Assembly (NCBI GenBank): GCA_013204125.1
Contig: JABMOP010000478.1
Span: forward strand, 1 to 6,236
Length of the DNA: 6,236 nucleotides
From: Rhodospirillales bacterium
Lineage (GTDB): Bacteria; Pseudomonadota; Alphaproteobacteria; Rhodospirillales; UBA2165
Direction: 5' to 3'
Position 1 is the stretch's first letter. Each line of letters starts with the position of its first letter. Positions 1 through 5,221 of this stretch are shown piece by piece. Below the pieces are notes generated by a model. The model worked only from the letters and a program-made list of their open reading frames with translations, was not told the origin of the DNA and ran no database searches. A program made the position numbers and the translations under genes.

Positions 1-597
1 GCCGTTATCCATGCTGACGCCGGACACATGCCCGCGAACTATCAGCTTGGAATTAACCGCCTTGCTCTCAAAATCTACCGCGGTCACAGATACGGCGTAG
101 CCGCCGTCCGGTTGAAGAATGTCGTTGCCATCCTTGCCGTCCCATACGAATTCGTGCTTGCCTGCCGCGCGTTCGCCGGCTTTGGTCAGCATCACGTTAC
201 CTTTGTCGTCGGAGATAGTGATAATCACGTTTTGGGCGTTGCTCGCCAGATCATATGAAAATTGCGCGGTGTGATTTTGCAGCGGAACTTGCCCGATTTC
301 GGCTTCGACATCGGTGCCGACAAATCCAATGATCGACGAGGCCAATGCCAAATTCTGGACTTCAACCAGCTTTTCTAGATTAGCATTGGACGTAATTTGT
401 TGTTCCACGCTAGCAAATTGAACCAACTGGCCGGTAAAATCGGTCGGGTCCAGCGGCGATAATGGGTCTTGGTTCTTCAATTGCGTCGTCAGAAGCAAAA
501 GAAAAGAATCCAGATCGGCGGCAAGCGCGTGTTTAGATTTTTCTGATTTGGTGATCGGCGCGCCGGACACGGGATCTATTGTTGCTGCTTCAGCCAT
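1..597 (-). CDS. flgD: Flagellar hook capping/scaffold protein FlgD (C-terminus outside window)
   Basis: FlgD caps the distal end of the growing hook and lets exported FlgE subunits polymerise; it is discarded once the hook is finished. The first 199 codons are visible and the reading frame runs off the left edge, so the last part of the protein is missing. The conserved N-terminal FlgD segment is clear at residues 32-67: FLLLLTTQLKNQDPLSPLD, then a TDFTGQLVQFASVEQQ stretch. Residues about 105-195 are beta-rich and fit the FlgD Ig-like region (KHEFVWDGKDGN, then DGGYAVSVTAVD). The start is ATG at 597, preceded by AGGTGG at a 9-base spacing. The gene begins only 13 bases after the fliK stop, so the two are almost certainly co-transcribed. 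FliK-FlgD adjacency is usual for flagellar clusters. Identification is firm; only the 3' end is unknown. Confidence 0.96.
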   Translation of the reverse strand, partial: MAEAATIDPVSGAPITKSEKSKHALAADLDSFLLLLTTQLKNQDPLSPLDPTDFTGQLVQFASVEQQITSNANLEKLVEVQNLALASSIIGFVGTDVEAEIGQVPLQNHTAQFSYDLASNAQNVIITISDDKGNVMLTKAGERAAGKHEFVWDGKDGNDILQPDGGYAVSVTAVDFESKAVNSKLIVRGHVSGVSMDNG

Positions 598-610
598 TTG
601 CTCTATCCAC

Positions 611-1111
611 CTAAATTCTTATGTCGACGCCGCCATTGGCTCGCAAATTGCGGCCGTAGACGTTGTCATTCATCATTATTCCGTTGTCTTTATGCTCTTC
701 GGGTGTGTCGGCCCGTTCTGATGGCCGCCCGGAGTGCGAGCTATCGCGGTTATGTCCCTGCTGGGTGCCAGTGTTGTTTTGACTCTTTAAACCGAAACTC
801 AAGCTGTTCGAATCGGTGCGCAACCCGGCTTCTTGTAGGGCGCGTTCAAGACCGCGCGCGTCGCGTTGCAACATCTCCAGAGTTTCCGGTTTTTCTGCAA
901 GAACGACAGCCGTTAGGCGGCCTTCGCTGGTAATCTCCATACGCACTTCTACGCGGCCGAGTTGAGATGGATTCAATTTGATATTGATCTTGTCGGCGCC
1001 ATCACCGACCGCATTCCTAATTTTGACCGCTATTTGTTCGACAGGCACCGGGGGCTGCGGAGGTTGGCGGGCGGCGGTGACCATGGCTTTATTAGTCACA
1101 TGCGGCATCAT
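611..1111 (-). CDS. fliK: Short FliK: hook-length control protein reduced to the C-terminal domain
   Basis: FliK measures hook length and, through its C-terminal domain, switches the FlhB export gate from hook to filament substrates. This 166-residue protein is mostly that C-terminal domain (about residues 22-108). It carries the family core LNPSQLGRVEVRM at 46-58, followed by a beta/helix region ending near SFGLK at 104-108. The tail (109-166) is polar and low-complexity, as is common for FliK. FliK proteins are normally several hundred residues, with a long disordered N-terminal ruler. Here only about 20 residues precede the domain, and flgJ lies about 310 bases upstream, leaving no room for a ruler. 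I chose ATG at 1111 over a TTG at 1147 because AGGAG (1119-1123) sits 7 bases before it. A second in-frame ATG follows directly. A full-length FliK may exist elsewhere in the genome, or this may be a reduced but functional version; the sequence cannot decide. Confidence 0.85.
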   Translation of the reverse strand: MMPHVTNKAMVTAARQPPQPPVPVEQIAVKIRNAVGDGADKINIKLNPSQLGRVEVRMEITSEGRLTAVVLAEKPETLEMLQRDARGLERALQEAGLRTDSNSLSFGLKSQNNTGTQQGHNRDSSHSGRPSERADTPEEHKDNGIMMNDNVYGRNLRANGGVDIRI

Positions 1112-1248
1112 AGGGTCACTCCTGTCGCAATACAAGAGTATCCCCAATTGCTATGATGTTGAGGAATCAACATTTTCGATAACTTCACACCCTTGCAACA
1201 TCGCCACCTTTTTGCTGGTCTCGTTGCGTTGATTGTTAGATTTAGCAT
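1108..1248 (-). CDS. Doubtful 46-codon ORF ending in the fliK start codons (leader peptide or remnant)
   Basis: A minus-strand ORF starting ATG at 1248 with a GAGG (1259-1262) 10 bases upstream. Its TGA stop lies inside the ATGATG start of fliK, so translation could be coupled. It begins MLNLTINATRPAKRW and continues with a cysteine- and arginine-rich stretch (WRCCKG). I recognise no family. Against a real protein: it is short, uses many rare-type codons (CTA, AGA, AGG) unlike its neighbours, and has no clear domain or helix pattern. It could be a chance ORF, a leader peptide coupled to fliK, or the decayed N-terminus of an originally longer fliK; the opening LNLTINATRPA is not unlike the start of some FliK proteins, but this is only a guess. 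Confidence 0.2.
   Translation of the reverse strand: MLNLTINATRPAKRWRCCKGVKLSKMLIPQHHSNWGYSCIATGVTL
1156..1173. promoter_or_regulatory. Small perfect hairpin 45 bases upstream of fliK
   Basis: Perfect 7-bp inverted repeat: ATGTTGA (1156-1162) and TCAACAT (1167-1173) around a 4-base loop, GGAA on the plus strand and TTCC on the minus strand. It lies upstream of the fliK ribosome binding site, inside the doubtful 46-codon ORF. No T-run follows on the minus strand, so it is not a normal terminator of the operon. It may shape the mRNA near the fliK start or be chance. Confidence 0.25.
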
Positions 1249-1269
1249 CGTAAAGTTACCTCTGTCTGG

Positions 1270-1284
1270 TTAATAAGTAGTTAG
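1270..1284. promoter_or_regulatory. Possible degenerate CtrA-type site (TTAA-N7-TTAG)
   Basis: TTAATAAGTAGTTAG on the plus strand, which reads CTAA-N7-TTAAC on the minus strand. It differs by one base from the alphaproteobacterial CtrA consensus TTAA-N7-TTAA. It lies in the gene-poor stretch between the 43-codon ORF and fliK, about 160 bases upstream of fliK. One mismatch in a short AT-rich motif is weak evidence, and no sigma-70 promoter is apparent beside it. Confidence 0.15.
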
Positions 1285-1294
1285 TGGTGCACTT

Positions 1295-1426
1295 TTAATT
1301 ATGTTCCGGGTTTATAGGAACGCGTTGAGCGACAAGCCACTCAAGCGCGACATTACGTTGTATGACCAATTGGCTTAATCGCCCAATAACATCAAGAAAT
1401 ATTTGCGTGGGGCCATTGGCAATCAT
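1295..1426 (-). CDS. Small 43-codon ORF coupled to flgJ; possible truncated FlgN-like protein
   Basis: The ORF starts ATG at 1426 and overlaps the flgJ stop as ATGA. AGGAG (1435-1439) stands 8 bases before it, a better ribosome binding site than several neighbours have. The product is 43 residues, mostly one predicted amphipathic helix: FLDVIGRLSQLVIQRNVALE at 10-29, then WLVAQRVPI. The pattern of a leucine-rich helix with an RN(V/A)AL step resembles the first helix of FlgN-type chaperones, the small proteins that escort hook-filament junction proteins and are often encoded just after the rod-binding gene in alphaproteobacteria. FlgN is usually about 130-150 residues, so this would be a fragment; no continuation is visible in the other frames after its TAA. 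What I see is a good start context and coupling; the FlgN link is inference. Confidence 0.45.
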   Translation of the reverse strand: MIANGPTQIFLDVIGRLSQLVIQRNVALEWLVAQRVPINPEHN

Positions 1427-1743
1427 TGGCTGTTCTCCTGCATTCGAAGGATTTCCGCTTGGACGGAATCGGCTAACCCGATGCCGCCTGACTTCGCCAT
1501 GGCCTTGCCCATTTCGTCGACCATCATTGCGCGCCAGATTTTATCTCCGGGTCCGCCGCCAAAGGGGGGGGCGGCTTCCAAATTTTGGAACATCGGCTGC
1601 AACATCTGGCCGAGGAAAAAAGCCTCAAAATCCTGGGCGACTTTCGCTGCCTCGGCGATGCTGTCCACTTTGCCCAACTGCGGCGGAACCTTGGCGGCTT
1701 GAAGGGCAAATTGGCTTTGATCGATGATTGATAGTGCTTCCAT
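1423..1743 (-). CDS. flgJ: Rod-binding protein, FlgJ N-terminal-domain type
   Basis: This 106-residue protein corresponds to the rod-binding (N-terminal) domain of FlgJ, which acts as a scaffold or cap for assembly of the flagellar rod in the periplasm. The family pattern is at residues 35-92: AQDFEAFFLGQMLQPMF, a glycine/proline loop (PPFGGGPGD), then VDEMGKAMAKSGGIGLAD. The C-terminal peptidoglycan hydrolase domain of enterobacterial FlgJ is absent, which is normal for alphaproteobacteria, where a separate enzyme opens the wall. The start ATG at 1743 shares one base with the flgI stop (TAATG), indicating translational coupling with the P-ring gene. No signal peptide is visible, fitting export through the flagellar type III apparatus. 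The gene contains a run of eight C on the coding strand (1564-1571), encoding the PP before FGGG. Confidence 0.9.
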   Translation of the reverse strand: MEALSIIDQSQFALQAAKVPPQLGKVDSIAEAAKVAQDFEAFFLGQMLQPMFQNLEAAPPFGGGPGDKIWRAMMVDEMGKAMAKSGGIGLADSVQAEILRMQENSQ

Positions 1744-2912
1744 TACATCACCTGAATTTGAGCTTGCAACGCGCCGGCGGCTTTTACCGCCTGTAAAATA
1801 GTAATTAAGTCGCGCGGGCCAATGCCCAAGGAATTCAATCCATTGACCAGCTCTTGCAACGTAACTCCGGTACTCACGACCGAAAATTTCTTATTTGCGC
1901 CTTCATCAACTTGAGTATCAGTGCGGGCCACAGTGGTGGTCGTGCCAACCTCTGCAAAGGGCCCGGGCTGAGATACTTGCGCCGTTTCGGTGATACGAAT
2001 AGTCAGGCTGCCCTGGGCAATCGCCACTGTGCTAAGGCGAACGTTTTCACCCATGACGATGGTGCCTGATTGCTCGTCAATGATGACCCGGGCCATTTGG
2101 TCTGGTTCGATCCGCAGTTGCTCTACATCCGTCAAAAGTCCGACCACATTGTTTTCATACCCACTTGGGATGCGCAGGACGACTGTGCCGGGATCGCTCG
2201 GGCGCGCTGCATCGGTGCCAAGAAATGCATTCATCGCCTGGGCTATGCGCCGGGCCGTGGTAAGATCTGGATTACGTAAACTGATATGAATTTTGTTCAG
2301 CTTTGTCAGATCGAAATTCAGCTCCCGTTCGATGATCCCGCCGTTGGCTATGCGCGCACTGGTGGGCACACCTTTGGTAACGGTTTCGGCATCGCCCTTT
2401 GACGTAAAACCGCCGACTGCTACTTGGCCTTGTGCGACGGCATAGACTTCCCCATCGGCACCCAGGAGCGGCGTAACAAGGAGCGTGCCCCCTAGAAGAT
2501 TGGAGGAATCACCAAGCGCGCTAACGGTTACGTCTATATGGCTCCCCTGGCGCCCAAATGCAGGAAGCGCTGCCGTCACCATCACTGCGGCGACGTTTTT
2601 CGAGTTGAGACCATCCTGGGTCGGTTTGACACCCAGACGCTCCAGCATGGCAAGCAGGCTTTGCTTTGTGAAATGGCCTTCTGACAAAGTATCGCCCGTG
2701 TTGTTCAGGCCGACAACCAGCCCATATCCGACCAACGGGTTTTCCCGGATGCCTTCAATCGTCGAGACATCTTTGATGCGTGATGCGCCGTGAACGGTGC
2801 TGGGTATAATTGTGGTTACGAATATCGCGGTGGCGGCTACCACGCAAAACAATGACGTCATTGCCCGGTGCTTCTTACCCATCTTTGTGTTTGGTATTTT
2901 TAGTCCCACCAT
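1743..2912 (-). CDS. flgI: Flagellar P-ring protein FlgI
   Basis: FlgI forms the P-ring, the bushing around the rod in the peptidoglycan layer. The 389-residue product is close to the family length (about 370). A basic N-terminus (KMGKKHRAM) leads into a hydrophobic segment at about 19-38 and a likely signal-peptidase site after VHG (residue 42), giving a mature start of ASRIKDVSTIEGIRENPLVG, the hallmark FlgI opening. The following GYGLVVGLNNTGD (62-74) and the C-terminal GVTLQELVNGLNSLGIGPRD (349-368) are also diagnostic. The start ATG at 2912 has AAGGA upstream; Met11 or Met18 are alternatives that would give a shorter signal peptide. A sigma-54-type promoter lies about 75 bases upstream. 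Secretion is by the Sec pathway, unlike the type III-exported rod and hook proteins. FlgI heads the flgJ-fliK-flgD run. Confidence 0.98.
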   Translation of the reverse strand: MVGLKIPNTKMGKKHRAMTSLFCVVAATAIFVTTIIPSTVHGASRIKDVSTIEGIRENPLVGYGLVVGLNNTGDTLSEGHFTKQSLLAMLERLGVKPTQDGLNSKNVAAVMVTAALPAFGRQGSHIDVTVSALGDSSNLLGGTLLVTPLLGADGEVYAVAQGQVAVGGFTSKGDAETVTKGVPTSARIANGGIIERELNFDLTKLNKIHISLRNPDLTTARRIAQAMNAFLGTDAARPSDPGTVVLRIPSGYENNVVGLLTDVEQLRIEPDQMARVIIDEQSGTIVMGENVRLSTVAIAQGSLTIRITETAQVSQPGPFAEVGTTTTVARTDTQVDEGANKKFSVVSTGVTLQELVNGLNSLGIGPRDLITILQAVKAAGALQAQIQVM

Positions 2913-2985
2913 TTTCTCATTCCTTACTGCAGCCGGTCATTAAATTAGCAAATTGCCAACCAACCGCTGGTTTCGCCATTTAGAC

Positions 2986-3001
2986 TGCGAAATCCATGCC
3001 A
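2986..3001 (-). promoter_or_regulatory. Sigma-54 (-24/-12) promoter of flgI
   Basis: On the minus strand this reads TGGCATGGATTTCGCA. It matches the sigma-54 consensus TGGCAYR-N4-TTGCW except for one base in the -12 block (TCGC for TTGC), and GG and GC are exactly 10 bases apart. The predicted start of transcription is near 2975, giving a leader of about 60 bases before flgI. Sigma-54 control of hook and basal-body genes, activated by FlbD, is established in Caulobacter, and the FlbD partner FliX is encoded nearby. Confidence 0.6.
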
Positions 3002-3071
3002 AGTGGAATTTTCTGCTAACTGGTTGAAAATAATTGATTAAATTTAAAGGCCCGCGCCCGTTGAAAATCAA

Positions 3072-3091
3072 TTTGGCGAAGGATGGCCAAA
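3072..3091. promoter_or_regulatory. Inverted repeat upstream of the flgI promoter
   Basis: TTTGGC (3072-3077) and GCCAAA (3086-3091) form a 6-bp inverted repeat with an 8-base spacer, 71-90 bases upstream of the flgI sigma-54 element. The position suits an activator operator or part of the enhancer region next to the GGCAATTT motif. It has no counterpart that I can see upstream of flgE, so its meaning is uncertain. Confidence 0.2.
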
Positions 3092-3100
3092 AGCAGGTAG

Positions 3101-3108
3101 AAATTGCC
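3101..3108 (-). promoter_or_regulatory. Candidate enhancer motif upstream of the flgI promoter
   Basis: GGCAATTT on the minus strand, inside CCCGGCAATTTCTACCTGC. It lies 99 bases upstream of the sigma-54 element of flgI. The same 8-mer in the same orientation lies 97 bases upstream of the flgE sigma-54 element. Bacterial enhancer-binding proteins such as FlbD act from about this distance. Assignment to FlbD is inference. Confidence 0.35.
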
Positions 3109-3127
3109 GGGTGTTAGACGGAATTGG

Positions 3128-3169
3128 CGGAAAACTAATGAATTTCCGAGATTTTCGGCCCTAAATCTC
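3128..3169 (-). terminator. Tandem small hairpins at the end of flgE; weak terminator or mRNA-stabilising structure
   Basis: Two inverted repeats abut. GAGATTT (3148-3154) pairs with AAATCTC (3163-3169), reaching into the flgE stop codon. CGGAAA (3128-3133) pairs with TTTCCG (3143-3148), with a 9-base loop. They share one base, so they are alternative or sequential folds. No run of T follows on the minus strand, so classical intrinsic termination is not supported; they could protect the hook mRNA 3' end. Confidence 0.3.
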
Positions 3170-4491
3170 TAGGTTTTCAGACCGGCTGCCGTTTTGAGCA
3201 TTTCATCCACTGTCGTGAACACTTTGGCCGACGTGTTGTACGCTTGTTGCGACAATATCATATTGGTGAATTCTTTTTGTAGATCCGTGTTCGACAATTC
3301 GCGCGTATTAGGAACAAAATATGCGAATTCACCGACCGAGCTGCCGGCGGCACCTGTAATTGCGGGGTCATTTATCTGACGTAATATCATTCCCCCCGAT
3401 TCTACAGTTGCGCTATACAGATTACCGGCATGCGCCTCTAGCGCGTCGGGATTTGTGACCGTTGCTAGTGGCAATTTGTAGATCGGTCTTTCAACGCCGT
3501 TGGTAAATCGCCCAATCACTTGGCCGAATTCGTCGAAACGGAAATTATCAAGCGTGCCTGGTTTACGTCCGTCATTTTGAAAATCTATATAAAGGTATTC
3601 GGAGCCCAGTTGCGTGACTTCCGATAGATCGAGCGTAAAAGAAACATCTGGGTCCGTTGCCATATCAACCGTGATTGTATCTGGCGTCGTGGATGAAGAT
3701 TTTCCCAATGTATCGAAGTTGATTGTCAAGGGCGCGCTCACATTGGGTGTGGTGCCGGCCCCCAAAACGTTTGAGTCTGGCGTTGCATCAAGATCTGATA
3801 TTATATGCAAACTCCACTCGCTTGGCGTCGCCGCGCGTGTCCAAATTAGCCCGATCGATCGTTCATCACCGTTCGAATCAAATATGCTGGCCCTTGAACT
3901 GCGGGTAGTGCCAACCGGATCGTTGGCTGGGAGGTTGGTGCCGAGCGTGGCCGTCGTAGTAGCAGCTGCCTCACTGGTGAACGCGTTCACATCGATTCGC
4001 AGAGCCACCGGTTGATCGGATGTGTTGAATACGCCTCCGGCATCAGGTTCCCAGCCCATTAGAAAGTGACCATTTTTGCCGGCTAGGTAAGTTTTACCAA
4101 TTACAGCCGTGGCGCCGCCTGGGACAGTTACGCTGGTGGTTCCATCTGTTTTTTTTGTGAAACCCCCGTCGCGCGTAAAAAATTCGTCACCGGTTCCATC
4201 CGCCTTGGTGTTCATAAGAAACATGCCCTGGCCGTTGATCGATAAATTATATGGATCGGGTTCTGACAGAATGCGGCCTTGGTTCCTGACTAGAGATTTT
4301 TCTACGGACCTTACACCACCAATATCCGAATTATGCCCATAGGTAGAAGCAAGCACAGTCGAAAAACGGACGTCTGTGGATTTATATCCACCGGTGTTCA
4401 TGTTCGTAATATTCTGAGATATCGCGCCGAATGCCGCAATTTGGGTCTTCATTCCCAATGTCGAGGCGGCGAATGCGCCGTACATTGCCAT
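3169..4491 (-). CDS. flgE: Flagellar hook protein FlgE
   Basis: FlgE is the subunit of the hook, the universal joint between rod and filament, exported by the flagellar type III apparatus. The 440-residue product has the rod/hook family architecture. An N-terminal D0 helix carries AFGAISQNITNMNTGGYK (20-37). A motif at about 84-92 reads LSINGQGMF. A long variable beta-rich middle follows, rich in Thr, Ala and Asp. The C-terminal D0 helix begins ELSNTDLQKEFTNMILSQQA at 398 and ends VFTTVDEMLKTAAG. The length fits hook protein rather than the roughly 240-260-residue rod proteins FlgF and FlgG. Start ATG at 4491 is the first in frame after the upstream stop codons; its ribosome site (GGTGGG) is weak, and Met3 is an alternative. 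There is no signal peptide, as expected. The gene stands alone between fliX and flgI with its own sigma-54 promoter, rather than in the more usual place after flgD. Confidence 0.93.
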   Translation of the reverse strand: MAMYGAFAASTLGMKTQIAAFGAISQNITNMNTGGYKSTDVRFSTVLASTYGHNSDIGGVRSVEKSLVRNQGRILSEPDPYNLSINGQGMFLMNTKADGTGDEFFTRDGGFTKKTDGTTSVTVPGGATAVIGKTYLAGKNGHFLMGWEPDAGGVFNTSDQPVALRIDVNAFTSEAAATTTATLGTNLPANDPVGTTRSSRASIFDSNGDERSIGLIWTRAATPSEWSLHIISDLDATPDSNVLGAGTTPNVSAPLTINFDTLGKSSSTTPDTITVDMATDPDVSFTLDLSEVTQLGSEYLYIDFQNDGRKPGTLDNFRFDEFGQVIGRFTNGVERPIYKLPLATVTNPDALEAHAGNLYSATVESGGMILRQINDPAITGAAGSSVGEFAYFVPNTRELSNTDLQKEFTNMILSQQAYNTSAKVFTTVDEMLKTAAGLKT

Positions 4492-4542
4492 CTTCGATAT
4501 CCCACCATTACATAAAAATTAAACTTATATCCTCCTAACATG

Positions 4543-4558
4543 AGCAAGGATGATGCCA
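4543..4558 (-). promoter_or_regulatory. Sigma-54 (-24/-12) promoter of flgE
   Basis: On the minus strand this reads TGGCATCATCCTTGCT, which fits TGGCAY-N5-TTGCW with the exact 10-base GG-to-GC spacing. It is the best promoter match in the window. Transcription should start near 4532, leaving a leader of about 40 bases before the flgE ATG. The predicted start falls at an AGGAGG (4531-4536) that is too far from the flgE start to be its ribosome binding site. Confidence 0.75.
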
Positions 4559-4655
4559 ACTTAGCCATCAAGTAACTATTTGAATTGAAACAATAAAATA
4601 TAGTTTTTTAATTTTCTTGATACCAACCTGCTCTCAATCCCCACGGGCGCTGCAA

Positions 4656-4663
4656 AAATTGCC
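4656..4663 (-). promoter_or_regulatory. Candidate enhancer motif upstream of the flgE promoter
   Basis: GGCAATTT on the minus strand, in the context TAGGCAATTTTTGCAGC, where GCAA and TTGC also form a short inverted repeat. It lies 97 bases upstream of the flgE sigma-54 element, matching the position (99 bases) and orientation of the same 8-mer upstream of flgI. It also lies 85 bases before fliX, so a bound activator could affect the divergent gene. Binding by FlbD is inference. Confidence 0.35.
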
Positions 4664-4748
4664 TAGCTTGAGGTTTGTAGACGAGTTGATTACCCGTTGC
4701 GGAATACTGGGTTTTCTAAGAATTCAATTTGGCATATGATTCACACAA

Positions 4749-5183
4749 ATGAAGATATCAAACATTCGAACGGCTAAATTGGATGCTGCGGCTAAAGGCA
4801 AAAAAGCCAAAGGCACTTCTGGCGCCAAATTTTCGGATCATTTGGATCGGGTTGTGCCGGCCATCAGTGAGACCGAAACGGTTGGCGACAGCGCTCCGGT
4901 TGCTCCGGTTGCTTCAATTCTCGTTGCTCAAGAAGTAAGGCAAGACAAACCTAGCTTTTCGCGCGGTGTCTGGATTCGTCACGGCGAAGATTTACTCGAT
5001 CGGCTGGAAGAAATTCGTGATCAAATATTGATGGGAGAAGTTTCCAACGAGCGATTAGAGAACTTGGCCAATTTACTGCGTACAAAGCGCGCGCAAGTTG
5101 ATGACCCAGCTTTAATTGCCCTGATTGATGAAATTGAACTTCGGGCTGCAGTTGAGATAGCTAAGCTCAATCGAAGCATTTAA
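4749..5183 (+). CDS. fliX: Flagellar assembly trans-acting regulator FliX
   Basis: In Caulobacter, FliX monitors early basal-body assembly and controls the activity of FlbD, the sigma-54 activator of hook and later flagellar genes. This 144-residue protein matches the family in length. Its conserved C-terminal helical half spans about 79-140: GEDLLDRLEEIRDQILMGEV, then RLENLANLLR, VDDPALIALIDEIELRAAVE. The N-terminal half is a variable, basic then Ala/Pro/Val-rich linker, containing a 9-base tandem duplication (4893-4910) that encodes APVAPV. ATG at 4749 has no clear Shine-Dalgarno sequence, so translation may be weak or leaderless-like. The gene is divergent from flgE and flgI, whose sigma-54 promoters it would regulate through FlbD; fliX next to and divergent from flgI is also the Caulobacter arrangement, here interrupted by flgE. 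No clear sigma-70 promoter is visible upstream. Confidence 0.95.
   Translation: MKISNIRTAKLDAAAKGKKAKGTSGAKFSDHLDRVVPAISETETVGDSAPVAPVASILVAQEVRQDKPSFSRGVWIRHGEDLLDRLEEIRDQILMGEVSNERLENLANLLRTKRAQVDDPALIALIDEIELRAAVEIAKLNRSI
4893..4910 (+). repeat. 9-base tandem duplication inside fliX
   Basis: Two exact copies of GCTCCGGTT, followed by a partial third (GCTTC), encode the AP-V-AP-V part of the FliX linker. It is in frame and probably a simple slippage duplication in a disordered segment. Confidence 0.6.
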
Positions 5184-5221
5184 CTTTATAACCTTTTGTT
5201 TTTAAACATTTTATATATTTC

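Noticed and set aside
598..933. Plus-strand ORF of 111 codons opposite fliK
   Set aside because: It is a shadow of the fliK frame, with a Cys/Arg-rich product and no ribosome site or family resemblance.
611..1147. Longer fliK start (TTG at 1147) adding 12 residues
   Set aside because: The ATG at 1111 has AGGAG at a 7-base spacing, and the extra residues (MGILLYCDRSDP) do not resemble FliK.
1362..1727. Plus-strand ORF of 121 codons opposite flgJ
   Set aside because: It is an Arg/Pro/Cys-rich translation typical of the wrong strand; flgJ on the minus strand is supported by its family motif and coupling.
2949..2958. TTGGCAATTTGC upstream of flgI as a second sigma-54 promoter
   Set aside because: GG and GC are only 6 bases apart instead of 10.
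3470..3477. Another GGCAATTT, on the plus strand
   Set aside because: It is inside the flgE coding region, in the opposite orientation and far from a promoter; taken as chance.
3614..4015. Plus-strand ORF of 133 codons opposite flgE
   Set aside because: It is antisense to a clearly coding flgE, with no recognisable domain; the open frame reflects flgE codon bias.
4561..4568. TTAGCCAT as a CtrA half site between flgE and fliX
   Set aside because: It is a single half site with one mismatch and no partner at the right spacing.
4732..4747. TGGCATATGATTCACA as a sigma-54 promoter for fliX
   Set aside because: The -12 GC is missing at the required 10-base spacing and it abuts the fliX start codon.
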